A stretch of DNA of 64,000 bases from Fictibacillus marinisediminis (GTDB lineage Bacteria > Bacillota > Bacilli > Bacillales > Fictibacillaceae): positions 806,001 to 870,000 of the forward strand of contig NZ_JAIWJX010000002.1 in NCBI RefSeq assembly GCF_023149135.1. Reading direction: 5' to 3'. Made by a program: the position numbers and the translations under genes. Each line of letters starts with the position of its first letter. The stretch's first letter is position 1. A model generated the notes under the pieces. That model had not been told where the DNA came from. It saw nothing but the letters and a program-made list of their open reading frames with translations, and ran no database searches. This document shows positions 23,804 to 33,137 of the stretch, piece after piece.

Positions 23804-24837
23804 TTGACAGTTAACGATGAGTTTTTAAAAGCCTGCCGAAAAGAGAAAAACAGTTTTGTACCGGTTTGGTATATGCGCCAAGCAGGGCGTTCACAGCCGG
23901 AGTATCGAAAACTGAAAGAGAAATATTCGCTTTTTGACATTACTCACCGCCCGAGCTTTGTGCTCAGGTCACGAAGCTTCCTGTCGACCAGCATGGTGTA
24001 GATGCAGCGATCCTTTATAAGGATATTATGTCGCCGGTTCCCGCTTTGGGCATCAACGTTGAAATCAAAGCTGGTGTTGGGCCTGTTATTGACCGTCCTG
24101 TACGCACAATGGAAGATGTAGAAAAGCTTGGAGCTATTCAGCCGGAGAAGGATGTACCTTATGTGCTCGACACAATAAAACTTCTTCGCCAGCAGCTAGA
24201 AGTGCCGCTGATTACATTTGCAGGTGCGCCGTTCACGATAGCAAGCTATATGATCGAAGGCGGGCCATCCAGGGATTACCACCATACAAAAGCACTGATG
24301 TATTCTGATCCTGAAGCATGGTTCCTGCTTATGGACAAGCTTGGAGATATGACGATTGTTTATGCAAAAGCACAAATCGCTGCAGGCGCTCAGGCGTTCC
24401 AAATATTTGATTCCTGGGTCGGTGCGCTGAACGCAGAAGATTTTAGAACATATATCAAACCAGTAATGAACCGCATCTTTACAGCGCTTCGCGGTGAAGG
24501 GGTTCCCCTCATCCTCTATGGTACTGGAGCCCGGCACCTTCTTCACGAGTGGAACGACCTGCCGATCGATGTTATCGGACTTGACTGGAGAACCTCTCCA
24601 AGAGAAGCTAGACAGATGGGGATTACTAAAGCATTGCAAGGTAATTTGGACCCATCCATCTTACTGGCCCCATGGAAGGTCATTGAGGAAAAAGCGAAGC
24701 AGATCCTTGACGAAGGAATGGAAGAACCAGGTTTCATTTTTAACGTTGGAAAAGGGATATTCCCCCAGGTACAAGTGGAAACCCTGCAGCGTTTAACCGC
24801 GTTTATTCATGACTATTCTTCTAACAGACTGGGGTGA
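23804..24837 (+). pseudogene. hemE: Uroporphyrinogen decarboxylase HemE, frameshifted
   Basis: HemE removes four carboxyl groups from uroporphyrinogen III to give coproporphyrinogen III. The start is likely TTG 23804 ([15 protein letters not shown]) after [21 protein letters not shown] is the family signature. The frame breaks after DITHRP near 23953: CACCGCCCG/AGCTTT needs one G to read [20 protein letters not shown] and join the downstream 270-residue frame. That frame contains DSWVGAL, VGLDW and [11 protein letters not shown]. The repaired protein would be about 345 residues, normal length. Heme synthesis genes downstream are intact, and loss of HemE would abolish heme, so a sequencing error is likely. 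Confidence 0.9.
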
Positions 24838-24839
24838 CG

Positions 24840-25784
24840 ATGATGGGAAAACGAAAAGTAGGATTGCTTGTCATGGCTTACGGAACTCCAAGAAGCCTTG
24901 AAGAAGTTGAGCCATATTATACACATATTAGACGCGGAAGAAAGCCTTCAGAAGAGCAGCTTCAAGATTTAACACGCCGTTATGAAATGATCGGGGGAAT
25001 CTCTCCTCTCGCTAAAATAACAGAAGAACAGGCACAAAGGCTTGAAGATATGATGAACAGCCGTTATGAAGATCTTGAGTTTAAGAGTTATTTAGGTTTA
25101 AAACATATAGATCCATTTATTGAAGATGCCGTAAAACAAATGAAGGAAGATGGAATAAATGAGGCAGTCTCACTAGTCCTTGCTCCGCATTACTCTACGT
25201 TCAGTGTGAAATCATACAACGGAAGGGCAGCTGAGGAAGCGGGAAATCTAGGAGGCATAAACATCACCTCTATTGATCAATGGTATGATAACCCTAAGTT
25301 TATAGATTATTGGGTGAAGGAAATCAACAAGATTATGGATCAGATTCCTTCTGGCGAGAAAGAAAAAACAGTTGTTATTTTCTCCGCACACAGCCTTCCG
25401 GAACGGATTTTGCAGATGGGAGACCCTTATCCGGATCAGCTCAAGGAAACAGCTGATCTCATTGCCTCCAAGGCTGGCCTCTCACATTATACGATCGGCT
25501 GGCAAAGCGCAGGGAATACGCCAGAACCATGGATTGGTCCTGATGTACAGGATTTAACAAGAGATCTGTATAAAGAGCACGGGTATACCTCCTATGTTTA
25601 TTGTCCGGTAGGCTTTGTTGCCGATCATTTGGAAGTTCTGTTCGATAACGACTATGAATGCAAAGTAGTGACAGAAGAGCTTGGCGTTAACTATTATCGT
25701 CCGGCCATGCCGAATGCAAAGGATGAATTCATCGATTCACTTGCTGATGTCGTTTCAGAAGCCTTAACTCAAAAAGGAAAGTGA
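24840..25784 (+). CDS. hemH: Coproporphyrin ferrochelatase HemH (CpfC)
   Basis: This 314-residue enzyme inserts iron into coproporphyrin III in the Gram-positive branch of heme synthesis. Family marks are [20 protein letters not shown], the metal-binding His in [10 protein letters not shown] and the conserved Glu in [16 protein letters not shown]. The start lies 3 bases after the hemE stop; GGGGTGACG over the hemE end is the ribosome binding site for ATG 24840, with 24843 an alternative. It overlaps hemY by four bases only if the GTG start of hemY is used. Middle gene of hemEHY. Confidence 0.94.
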   Translation: MMGKRKVGLLVMAYGTPRSLEEVEPYYTHIRRGRKPSEEQLQDLTRRYEMIGGISPLAKITEEQAQRLEDMMNSRYEDLEFKSYLGLKHIDPFIEDAVKQMKEDGINEAVSLVLAPHYSTFSVKSYNGRAAEEAGNLGGINITSIDQWYDNPKFIDYWVKEINKIMDQIPSGEKEKTVVIFSAHSLPERILQMGDPYPDQLKETADLIASKAGLSHYTIGWQSAGNTPEPWIGPDVQDLTRDLYKEHGYTSYVYCPVGFVADHLEVLFDNDYECKVVTEELGVNYYRPAMPNAKDEFIDSLADVVSEALTQKGK

Positions 25785-25789
25785 TAATC

Positions 25790-27208
25790 ATGCCAGAGCG
25801 GAAGCATGTAGTAATTATCGGCGGCGGTATAACAGGATTGACCGCCGCTTTTTACTTGCAGAAGGAAGCAAAAGAAAAAAATCTCCCCATTACTTACACG
25901 CTGATTGAAGCGACTGACCGGCTCGGTGGAAAAATTAAAACCATTCATCGTGATGGTTTTGTCATTGAACGTGGTCCGGATTCTTATTTAGGACGCAAGC
26001 AAAGCCTGACGAAACTCATTGAAAATGCCGGACTTGAAGAAAAACTGGTTACCAATGAAACAGGTCAGGCCTATGTGATGTCTGGCGGCAAATTGCACCC
26101 TATCCCTGAAGGAGCCGTAATGGGTGTCCCTACCAAAGTGGGGCCGTTCATCAAGACCAAGTTATTTTCCAAAGCCGGCAAGGCGAGGGCTGCAATGGAT
26201 CTTGTGCTTCCACGCCGTGAAGGAGCGGATCAGGATATTTCTGTCGGCCATTTTTTCCGGAGAAGGCTTGGAGACCAAGTTGTTGAAAACTTGATCGAGC
26301 CATTGCTGTCTGGAATTTACGCAGGAGACATCGACCGGCTGAGCCTGCAGTCGACATTTCCTCAGTTTCAGGATGTGGAAAGAAAGTCCAGAAGCCTTAT
26401 ACTCGGTATGAAACAGAATATACCAAAGGCTTCTGAAAGACCGGGAACTTATGGTAAAAAGAAGAAAGGCCAGTTCTTGACCCTTTCTTCCGGTTTGGAA
26501 TCTCTTGTAGAAAGACTCGAGGAGCTTCTTGAGCCGGAGAGTATCTGGAAAAACAAAAAGGTTTCAGGCATCGAACGTGAAGAAACAGGACGATACCGGG
26601 TTGAATTGGAAGATGGAACAAATACGCATGGTGATTCTGTGATTCTGGCTTCTCCTTATTCAGTAGCCAAGCAGCTGCTGCCAGAACAAATCAGGGTCGA
26701 TGAGTTCCATTCCACACCATCAACATCAGTTGCAACCATAGCGATGGCTTTTCCGGCTTCCGTTCTGAAAAATGATATTAACGGTACAGGCTTCGTTATT
26801 TCGCGGAAGGAACCAACAACCATCACCGCGTGTACGTGGACACACCGAAAATGGCCGCATACAACGCCGGAAGGGAAAGTTCTGCTCCGCTGTTACGTGG
26901 GCAGGGCGAACAACCAGGAAATTGTTTTTGAGTCTGACGAAGCTATTCTGAAAGCCGTACTGAATGATCTGAATAAAATCATGGACATTACCTCTGAACC
27001 TGATTTTTATTATGTTTCACGCTGGATTCAGTCCATGCCTCAATATGAGGTTAACCACAAACAATTGTGGCAAAAACTACAGGACAATCTTTCAGCACAT
27101 TACCCGGGTGTATATGCTGCAGGTGCCTCCTATGAAGGTGTAGGGCTTCCCGATTGTGTAGCTTCAGCTGAAAAGGCGGTTACCCATATTATCAAAACCT
27201 TGCGATAG
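25790..27208 (+). CDS. hemY: Coproporphyrinogen III oxidase HemY (CgoX)
   Basis: This 472-residue FAD-dependent oxidase begins with the dinucleotide-binding motif VIIGGGITGLTAAFYL and EATDRLGGKIKT. It ends with the FAD-contacting YEGVGLPDCVASAEKAV. In Firmicutes it oxidises coproporphyrinogen III to coproporphyrin III. ATG 25790 lies seven bases after AAAAAGGAAAG; a GTG at 25781 overlaps the hemH stop. It is the last gene of hemEHY, and a terminator follows. Confidence 0.94.
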   Translation: MPERKHVVIIGGGITGLTAAFYLQKEAKEKNLPITYTLIEATDRLGGKIKTIHRDGFVIERGPDSYLGRKQSLTKLIENAGLEEKLVTNETGQAYVMSGGKLHPIPEGAVMGVPTKVGPFIKTKLFSKAGKARAAMDLVLPRREGADQDISVGHFFRRRLGDQVVENLIEPLLSGIYAGDIDRLSLQSTFPQFQDVERKSRSLILGMKQNIPKASERPGTYGKKKKGQFLTLSSGLESLVERLEELLEPESIWKNKKVSGIEREETGRYRVELEDGTNTHGDSVILASPYSVAKQLLPEQIRVDEFHSTPSTSVATIAMAFPASVLKNDINGTGFVISRKEPTTITACTWTHRKWPHTTPEGKVLLRCYVGRANNQEIVFESDEAILKAVLNDLNKIMDITSEPDFYYVSRWIQSMPQYEVNHKQLWQKLQDNLSAHYPGVYAAGASYEGVGLPDCVASAEKAVTHIIKTLR

Positions 27209-27236
27209 GCCACATCGGACCTATCGCGCTTTTTTG
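27202..27236 (+). terminator. Terminator after hemEHY
   Basis: GCGATAGG (27202-27209) pairs with CCTATCGC (27220-27227), followed by T6. The 5' arm overlaps the last hemY codons. Confidence 0.85.
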
Positions 27237-27307
27237 TGCTCAAAACATATAAAAGGGATAAATTTGATATACTTGGTTTGCTGGGATTTACTGAAGGGAC
27301 TTATGTG

Positions 27308-28561
27308 ATGAAATACTTTTTACAGCCGCTGTTTGTGAATATAGCTGTTATCTTTTCTTTAACCTATATCGCCAATACGATTGTACCTTTTCTTATTGAG
27401 CGGAAGCTGGCGCTAAAGGCCAAAATGCTTTATGGGGGGGTTGCCGGCATCTGTGCTTTGCTTTGTATGGCCTATCCTATTGAAACGCTGAAGGACTCCT
27501 TTTTTGACCTTAGAAACGTTCCGATTGTTGTTGCGACTCTCTACGGCGGATTGCTGCCAGGTGCGATATGCACGATCATTGTTTCCATAGCGAGGCTTAT
27601 CATCGGCGGCCATTTTGCTTTCCTTGGCGTTGTGCTTGCCTTAGTGGCGTTTGTCATAGCAGGGGCATACAAAGGTTTTTTTACTGAGGAAATGAAAAAG
27701 TGGAGAGCTGGAATAGTTATTGCGGCCGTTTACACGATCATCTATATGATGATTATTCATAGTGAGATGAATTTTCTTCCAAGAGACTTTTATTGGATTT
27801 ATTTCATTTGCTTTAATGTGTCTTTCTTTACTTCTATCTTGCTTATTGAAAGATTGACGTTCATTAATATGAGACTTGAAGAAACCGCCTATCTCGATAA
27901 ACTCTCTGTCGTAGGGCAGATGGCAGCAGCGATCGCTCATGAGGTCAGGAACCCGCTGACTACTGTCAGGGGTCTCATTCAATTTTTGGCAAAGGATACG
28001 AAAGATAAAAAGCTGGAAGAGTTTGCTCCTTTAATATTGGATGAATTAGACCGAACCAATAAAATCATTACTGATTACTTAAATTTGGTCAAACCCGGAA
28101 AGCCGGATCTAAAGGTCCTTCAACTGGATAAATTGATCAAGGATACGCTCTCACTGATAAGGCCATACGGATTTCTTCATAATACAGTCATTGCGTACGA
28201 GCTAACTGGAGAGAATGATGAAATCGTTGCTGATGAGCATCATGTGAAACAATGTCTGATCAATATTATTAAAAATGCCATTGAGTCAACGGATGGAAAA
28301 GAAGGGCTGATTACTGTTTATAAACATTCTTTCTCCAAAGACTCCATTACACTGGCGATTGAAGACAATGGAAAAGGCATGTCTGAAGAAGAACTTCAGC
28401 AGATCGGGCTTCCTTTTTATACAACAAAGACTAAGGGCACAGGTTTGGGCACAATGATTATTAGCCGGCTCATCCGTGATATCGGAGGGAGCGTGCGGTA
28501 TGAAAGTAAACCGGAGGAAGGGACGAAGGTTTTATTGACCTTGCCAGTTAAATCTTCCTAA
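27308..28561 (+). CDS. KinB-like sporulation histidine kinase
   Basis: This 418-residue kinase has five or six membrane helices in the first 190 residues (a 5TM-LYT-type sensor with NVPIVVATLYGGLLPGAICT). HisKA follows with IAHEVRNPLTTVRGL, where His is the phosphoacceptor, then HATPase with INIIKNAIES, DNGKGM and GTGLG. Membrane sensors of this kind feed the Spo0F/Spo0A phosphorelay in B. subtilis (KinB); the short linker without PAS domain fits KinB better than KinC or KinD. No response regulator is adjacent, as expected for a phosphorelay kinase. ATG 27308 is preceded by GAAGGGA. The ligand is unknown. Confidence 0.75.
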   Translation: MKYFLQPLFVNIAVIFSLTYIANTIVPFLIERKLALKAKMLYGGVAGICALLCMAYPIETLKDSFFDLRNVPIVVATLYGGLLPGAICTIIVSIARLIIGGHFAFLGVVLALVAFVIAGAYKGFFTEEMKKWRAGIVIAAVYTIIYMMIIHSEMNFLPRDFYWIYFICFNVSFFTSILLIERLTFINMRLEETAYLDKLSVVGQMAAAIAHEVRNPLTTVRGLIQFLAKDTKDKKLEEFAPLILDELDRTNKIITDYLNLVKPGKPDLKVLQLDKLIKDTLSLIRPYGFLHNTVIAYELTGENDEIVADEHHVKQCLINIIKNAIESTDGKEGLITVYKHSFSKDSITLAIEDNGKGMSEEELQQIGLPFYTTKTKGTGLGTMIISRLIRDIGGSVRYESKPEEGTKVLLTLPVKSS

Positions 28562-28603
28562 TGATACTTGTGTGATCCGCAATAACGTGGTAAAGTTTGA
28601 AAT

Positions 28604-28626
28604 TGACCAGATGGAAAAAATGGTCA
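28604..28626. promoter_or_regulatory. Candidate YhgD operator, site 1
   Basis: TGACCA (28604-28609) and TGGTCA (28621-28626) form a perfect dyad just before yhgD. With flanking bases it reads TTGAC-N15-GTCAG over 25 bases, the same geometry as two dyads before yhgE. Autoregulation by the TetR-family protein is inferred. Confidence 0.55.
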
Positions 28627-28644
28627 GTGAAAGGGAATGAGCCC

Positions 28645-29214
28645 ATGATTGATCGAAAACAAAATATTATTGAAGCTGCAGCAAAGTCTTTTTCGCTGTT
28701 TGGATATAAAGCCACCACTATGGATCAGGTAGCTAAAATTGCTAATGTCGGTAAAGGGACAATTTATACTTTTTTTGATAATAAAGAAGAACTGTTCAGG
28801 GAAATTGTAACCGATCTTGTAAGGCAGATACGGCATGTCGCAGCAGATGCGATAAAGGAAGACCGAGCATTTCATGAAAATCTTCATTCCGCCTTATATG
28901 GTGTCCTGGATTTCCGCAAGTCCCATCAGCTTGCAATCAAGATTGCACAGGAAGGAAGAGAACTGAATACTCCTGCCGTAAAAGAGGCAAGCGTCATGCT
29001 TGAAACGGCTGTTATCACTTTTATTAAACAAGAGCTTCAGAAAGCCATTGAAAAAGGAGAAATTAGGCAGTGCAACACAGAAATTACTTCTTATGTGATG
29101 CTGAAAATGTACGTTTCGCTCGTCTTTGATTGGGAGCAGGAACATGAGCCTCTCAGCAAGGAAGAGATTGCGGACATTATTGAAAATATTTTAATGACGG
29201 GACTTAAAAGGTAA
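28645..29214 (+). CDS. yhgD: TetR-family regulator YhgD
   Basis: This 189-residue repressor has an N-terminal TetR helix-turn-helix (about residues 10-55, with FSLFGYKATTMDQVAKIANV and GKGTIYTFFDNKEELF) and a helical ligand-binding domain. It sits between hemY and yhgE, as in B. subtilis. ATG 28645 follows AAGGGAATG; earlier in-frame codons overlap the operator-like dyad. The downstream membrane protein gene yhgE starts 168 bases later behind two matching dyads, so it is the likely target. The inducer is unknown. Confidence 0.88.
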   Translation: MIDRKQNIIEAAAKSFSLFGYKATTMDQVAKIANVGKGTIYTFFDNKEELFREIVTDLVRQIRHVAADAIKEDRAFHENLHSALYGVLDFRKSHQLAIKIAQEGRELNTPAVKEASVMLETAVITFIKQELQKAIEKGEIRQCNTEITSYVMLKMYVSLVFDWEQEHEPLSKEEIADIIENILMTGLKR

Positions 29215-29251
29215 CAGTTGCAAACCTGTTATATTCGTGGTATTTTTGTAA

Positions 29252-29347
29252 ATGACCAAATTTTAATTTTAGTCATTTTAAGTGATCTTTAATTGCAAGA
29301 TCTCTCTTTTTTTTGAAATGAAATGACTGATTGACCGAAATAGTCAT
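29252..29347. promoter_or_regulatory. Two candidate YhgD operators before yhgE
   Basis: ATGAC (29252-29256) and GTCAT (29272-29276) form one 25-base dyad. ATGACT (29323-29328) and AGTCAT (29342-29347) form another of the same length. Both match the TTGAC-N15-GTCAG dyad before yhgD. The even 5-15-5 spacing in all three argues for one DNA-binding protein, most simply YhgD. Confidence 0.55.
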
Positions 29348-29381
29348 ATTGCATGAAATGATAGAAATGGGTGAAATTAGC

Positions 29382-31774
29382 ATGATAAGAAAACAATTTC
29401 AGGCCGTTCTCCGCAATCCGAAATTACTGATTCCGGTTGCAGCCATTTTGTTTATTCCCATCTTGTACAGTGGAATTTACTTGTGGGCTTTCTGGGATCC
29501 ATATTCGCATACGGATAAGCTGCCGGTCGCTGTAGTAAACGAGGATAAGGGAGCTAAGCTGGATGGAGAAAAGCTTCAAATCGGTGATGATTTAGTAAAA
29601 GAACTGAAGGATAACTCAGACTTCAAGTGGGAATTTGTCAGTTCGGACAAAGCTGAAAAGGGCTTAAAGGATAATCAGTATTATGCGGTCATTGAGGTTC
29701 CGGGAAACTTCTCAGAAAAAGCTAAAACAGCGATGGATCCTCATCCTGATAAACTTCAGTTAAATTATAAAACAAATTCTGGCTATAACTATCTTGCCTC
29801 CCAAATCGGGAAAAAAGGTGTAGAACAGCTTGAAAACAAGCTCTCTAATGAAATTTCCAAAACGTATACCGGACTCATTTTGATAAAATTGGTGAAATGG
29901 GCGATGGTTTCAAGAAAGCATCAGATGGTGCGGGAAAATTAGCTGATGGTTCTTCAAAAGCTTCTGGCGGCTCACACGATCTTGTTAAAGGCACTGAAGC
30001 CTTTTCGAACAAGACAGAAGACCTCCACAATGGCTTGAACCAGCTGGCGGGAGGATCGTCACAGCTTTCTGAGGGCTTGAAACAATCCGAAGACGGAGCT
30101 GGAAAGCTGTACTCAGGCATGAAAGAGAAATCCCCTGAGATCGACCAGCTCAATAACGGCGCAAGCAGCCTTCAAAAGGGCCTGAACAGCCTATCCGGGG
30201 GACTGGATCAGCTTGATCAAAAAGGAAATCAGATAACGTCTGGACAGGAACAGCTGGCCAAAGGAGCCAATGATTTGAAGACGGGAGCAGCGGCTGCTTA
30301 TGAAGGCTCAGGCGTACTCGATGATAAAGGAAAAGATTTAGAGGATGGCGCCCGCAGCATTAGGGACGGAGCGGCTCAGTTATCCTCCGGGATGACAACG
30401 TTAAAAGACGGTGCTGACAAAACAGCAGCAGGGGCAAAAACCGTGAATGAGGGACTTGCTTCTTTAAAAGAGGATATGGCGAAAAATCCCGATATGCCAA
30501 AGGCTGAAATATTGGCCCGTATCGCAGCTCTTGAAGCTGGAAGCAAGCAAGTCAGCGACGGTACTCAAAAAGTAGCCGAGGGGACAGCGCCTTTAAAAGC
30601 GGGAGCCGATCAACTTTCTGCTGGAGCTAACAAGTTATCAGCAGGCCAGGCACTGTTTCAAAAAGGTGTAGAAGCCCTTCATGCCGGCCAGAAGAAACTG
30701 GTAGACGGCACGGCTCAGCTGGCTTCTGGACAGCAGGAATTGCTTGAAGGAACAAAAACGTTTATGTCCAAAATCGGAGAAGCAAAAGGTGGCGCCGATC
30801 AATTAGCCGATGGCTCCGCTAAATTGTCTGCAGGAACAGCAGGGTTGTCCCAAGGCTGGTCTGGTCTTGTCGATAACGTCGGCAAACTCAGCCAAGGCCA
30901 GTCTAAACTGGCAAAAGGAAGCATTGATCTTACGAATGGCCTCCAGAGTGCAAAAGACGGTTCAGGCAAGCTGAGCGATGGCGCACGCCAGCTGAATGAT
31001 GGGGCTGGTAAACTGGCTTCGGGTGTCGATTCTATTAAATCAGGCAATGAAAAACTGGCTGGAGAATTGAACAAAGCGGCAGAAAAGGCTCACGAAGCGA
31101 AAGCTACGGATGATGAAGTCAAAATGATTTCCAATCCGGTAAAAACCTTGAACGCCAGCACCGTAAAAGATATGACCTATGGAACCGGGCTTGCTCCATA
31201 CTTCTTGTCCCTGGGACTGTTTGTAGGTGCCCTCATGCTGACCATTGTGTTCCCGCTCGTTGAACCAGCGATGAAACCCAAAAATGCATTCAGCTGGTTC
31301 TTCAGCAAATATGCTTTTATGGCAGTGACAGGCATTGTTCAAGCTCTGATCGCGGATCTGATCTTGCTGCAAAGTCTTGATCTCGAAGTACAGAGCACAG
31401 GCAGATTTGTTTTGTTCAGTATCATCATCAGCTTAACGTTCATGGCCATCATTCAGTTCCTTGTTACAACCATGGGGAACCCCGGACGATTTATCGTGAT
31501 TCTGATGCTGATCTTCCAATTAACATCAAGCGGAGGGACATTCCCGACAGAAATGATTCCTTCATCACTGCAGACGGTTCACTTTTTTATGCCGATGTCC
31601 TATTCTATCGCAGGGCTGCGTGCTGTCATAACGACGGGGGATTACAGTCTTATGTGGCAGAATGCGATCATACTCGGATACTTTATGGTTCCAATGCTGG
31701 CAGCTTCCTTTCTCTTCTTCAGAATCAAAATGAAGAAGTTCAGAAACGAAGAACCTGCTGCGAACACTATCTAA
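29382..31774 (+). pseudogene. yhgE: YhgE/Pip-domain membrane protein, frameshifted
   Basis: YhgE-type proteins (phage infection protein family) have an N-terminal membrane helix and an ABC-2-like domain, a long extracytoplasmic region and five or six C-terminal helices. The first part (IRKQFQAVLRNPKLLIPVAA) is followed by an extracellular domain. At 29878-29881 a run of four T breaks the frame; a fifth T restores GLIFDKIGEMGDGFKK and joins the long downstream frame. That frame has many xxxLxxG heptads (LADGSS, LAGGSSQL, LSAGAN, LASGQQ) and the membrane part beyond residue 590. The repaired length is about 798 residues. It is probably repressed by YhgD. The function is unknown; error in the read is likely. 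Confidence 0.85.
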
Positions 31775-31781
31775 TAATATG

Positions 31782-31817
31782 GCAGTCCTATCTATTAATG
31801 ATGGGACTGCTTTTTTG
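31782..31817 (+). terminator. Terminator after yhgE
   Basis: GCAGTCC (31782-31788) pairs with GGGACTGC (31803-31810), followed by T6. The next 170 bases before opuCA show no gene. Confidence 0.82.
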
Positions 31818-31986
31818 CTATAAAGCGTTGTTTAGCTCCAGCACTTGTCGGCCCTTAATAGACTACTAGAGTTTTTCTTAAATTTGCTTGCTAAATTGGT
31901 TTCTTGCTTGATCAAATAGGGAAACATAGGAATGATGATAAAAATATGCCGTGACAGAAAAGGAAAGAGAAAGTAGGAGATAGACC

Positions 31987-33137
31987 TTGATCACATTTAA
32001 AAACGTGGCAAAGAGATACCCTGATGGCTTTGAAGCCCTTAAAAACATTGAATTTCATATTAAGAAAGGAGAATTGATTGCATTAATCGGGCCGAGCGGC
32101 TGCGGCAAGACGACAACAATGAAGATGATTAACCGCCTGATCGAACCGACAGGAGGAACCATTCTAATTGACGGTGAAGACATTTCTGAAAAGATCCAGT
32201 TCAGCTTCGCCGAAATATAGGATACGTGATTCAGCAGATCGGGTTATTGCCCCATATGACAATCGGTGAAAACATCTCCCTCGTACCAAGGCTGAAAGGC
32301 TGGAAGAAAGACGAGTATGATCATAAAATTGATGAATTGCTGAACTTGGTCGGACTTGACCCAGAAACGTTCAAAGACAGATACCCTTCCGAGCTAAGCG
32401 GCGGACAGCAGCAGAGAATAGGCGTCATCCGGGCTCTTGCCGCAGAACCACCTGTTATTTTAATGGATGAACCGTTCAGTGCACTGGATCCGATCAGCAG
32501 GGAGCAGCTTCAGGACGAACTGATCAAGCTTCAGGATACTATCCAGAAAACGATTGTATTTGTAACCCATGACATGGATGAAGCGTTAAAAATAGCTGAT
32601 CGTATCGCCATTATGCGCGAGGGCAGAATTGTCCAGTTTGATACCCCGGAAAGACTCCTGCGTCATCCAGCCGATGATTTTGTCAAAGGCTTTATTGGTG
32701 AACAAAGGCTTGAAGACCTAAGCAACGATAAACCGGCAGCAGCTGATCTCATGATTGATAAAGTTGTGACTGCGAGGGCTTCAAGAGGACTGGCGGAAGC
32801 ATTGAAGATGATGAAACGCTATAAAGTAGACAGCTTAATGGTGACCAATCCGGAAGACCAGCTTCTTGGGATTGCAACTATTGGTGCGGTGGAACGGTTT
32901 TATAACGAGGAAGACAAAACGATTGGTGATATTATGGACAAGGACTTTCATTCTGTAGAGCTGGAGACACCCTATACGGATGTAGCTGAGGTGTTTGCCA
33001 AGAAAAGGACTTCATTTATTCCGGTCTTGAACAATGGGAAATTGGCAGGCTTGATTACTCAATCCACGATGATGCGTGGCCTTGCAGGAATGAAGACCTC
33101 CACAAGACAGGAAGGAGAGCCTTTAAATGAACAATAA
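31987..33137 (+). pseudogene. opuCA: Compatible-solute ABC transporter ATPase (OpuCA/ProV-like), frameshifted
   Basis: Begins at TTG 31987 after TAGGAGATAGACC. Walker A (GPSGCGKTT) is intact, but at the A4 run 32189-32192 the frame breaks after GEDISEK. A fifth A restores KDPVQLRRNIGYVIQQIG and joins the downstream frame with signature (LSGGQQQR), Walker B (VILMDEPFSALDP) and two C-terminal CBS domains (about residues 255-370), the osmoregulatory module of OpuCA/ProV ATPases. The repaired protein would be about 383 residues. It overlaps the permease gene by 11 bases. The system imports glycine betaine, carnitine, choline or similar solutes under osmotic stress. Confidence 0.85.

Noticed and set aside
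29875..31074. Minus-strand frames opposite yhgE with repeated PSxSFxxPS motifs
   Set aside because: They mirror the xxxLxxG heptad repeats of yhgE.
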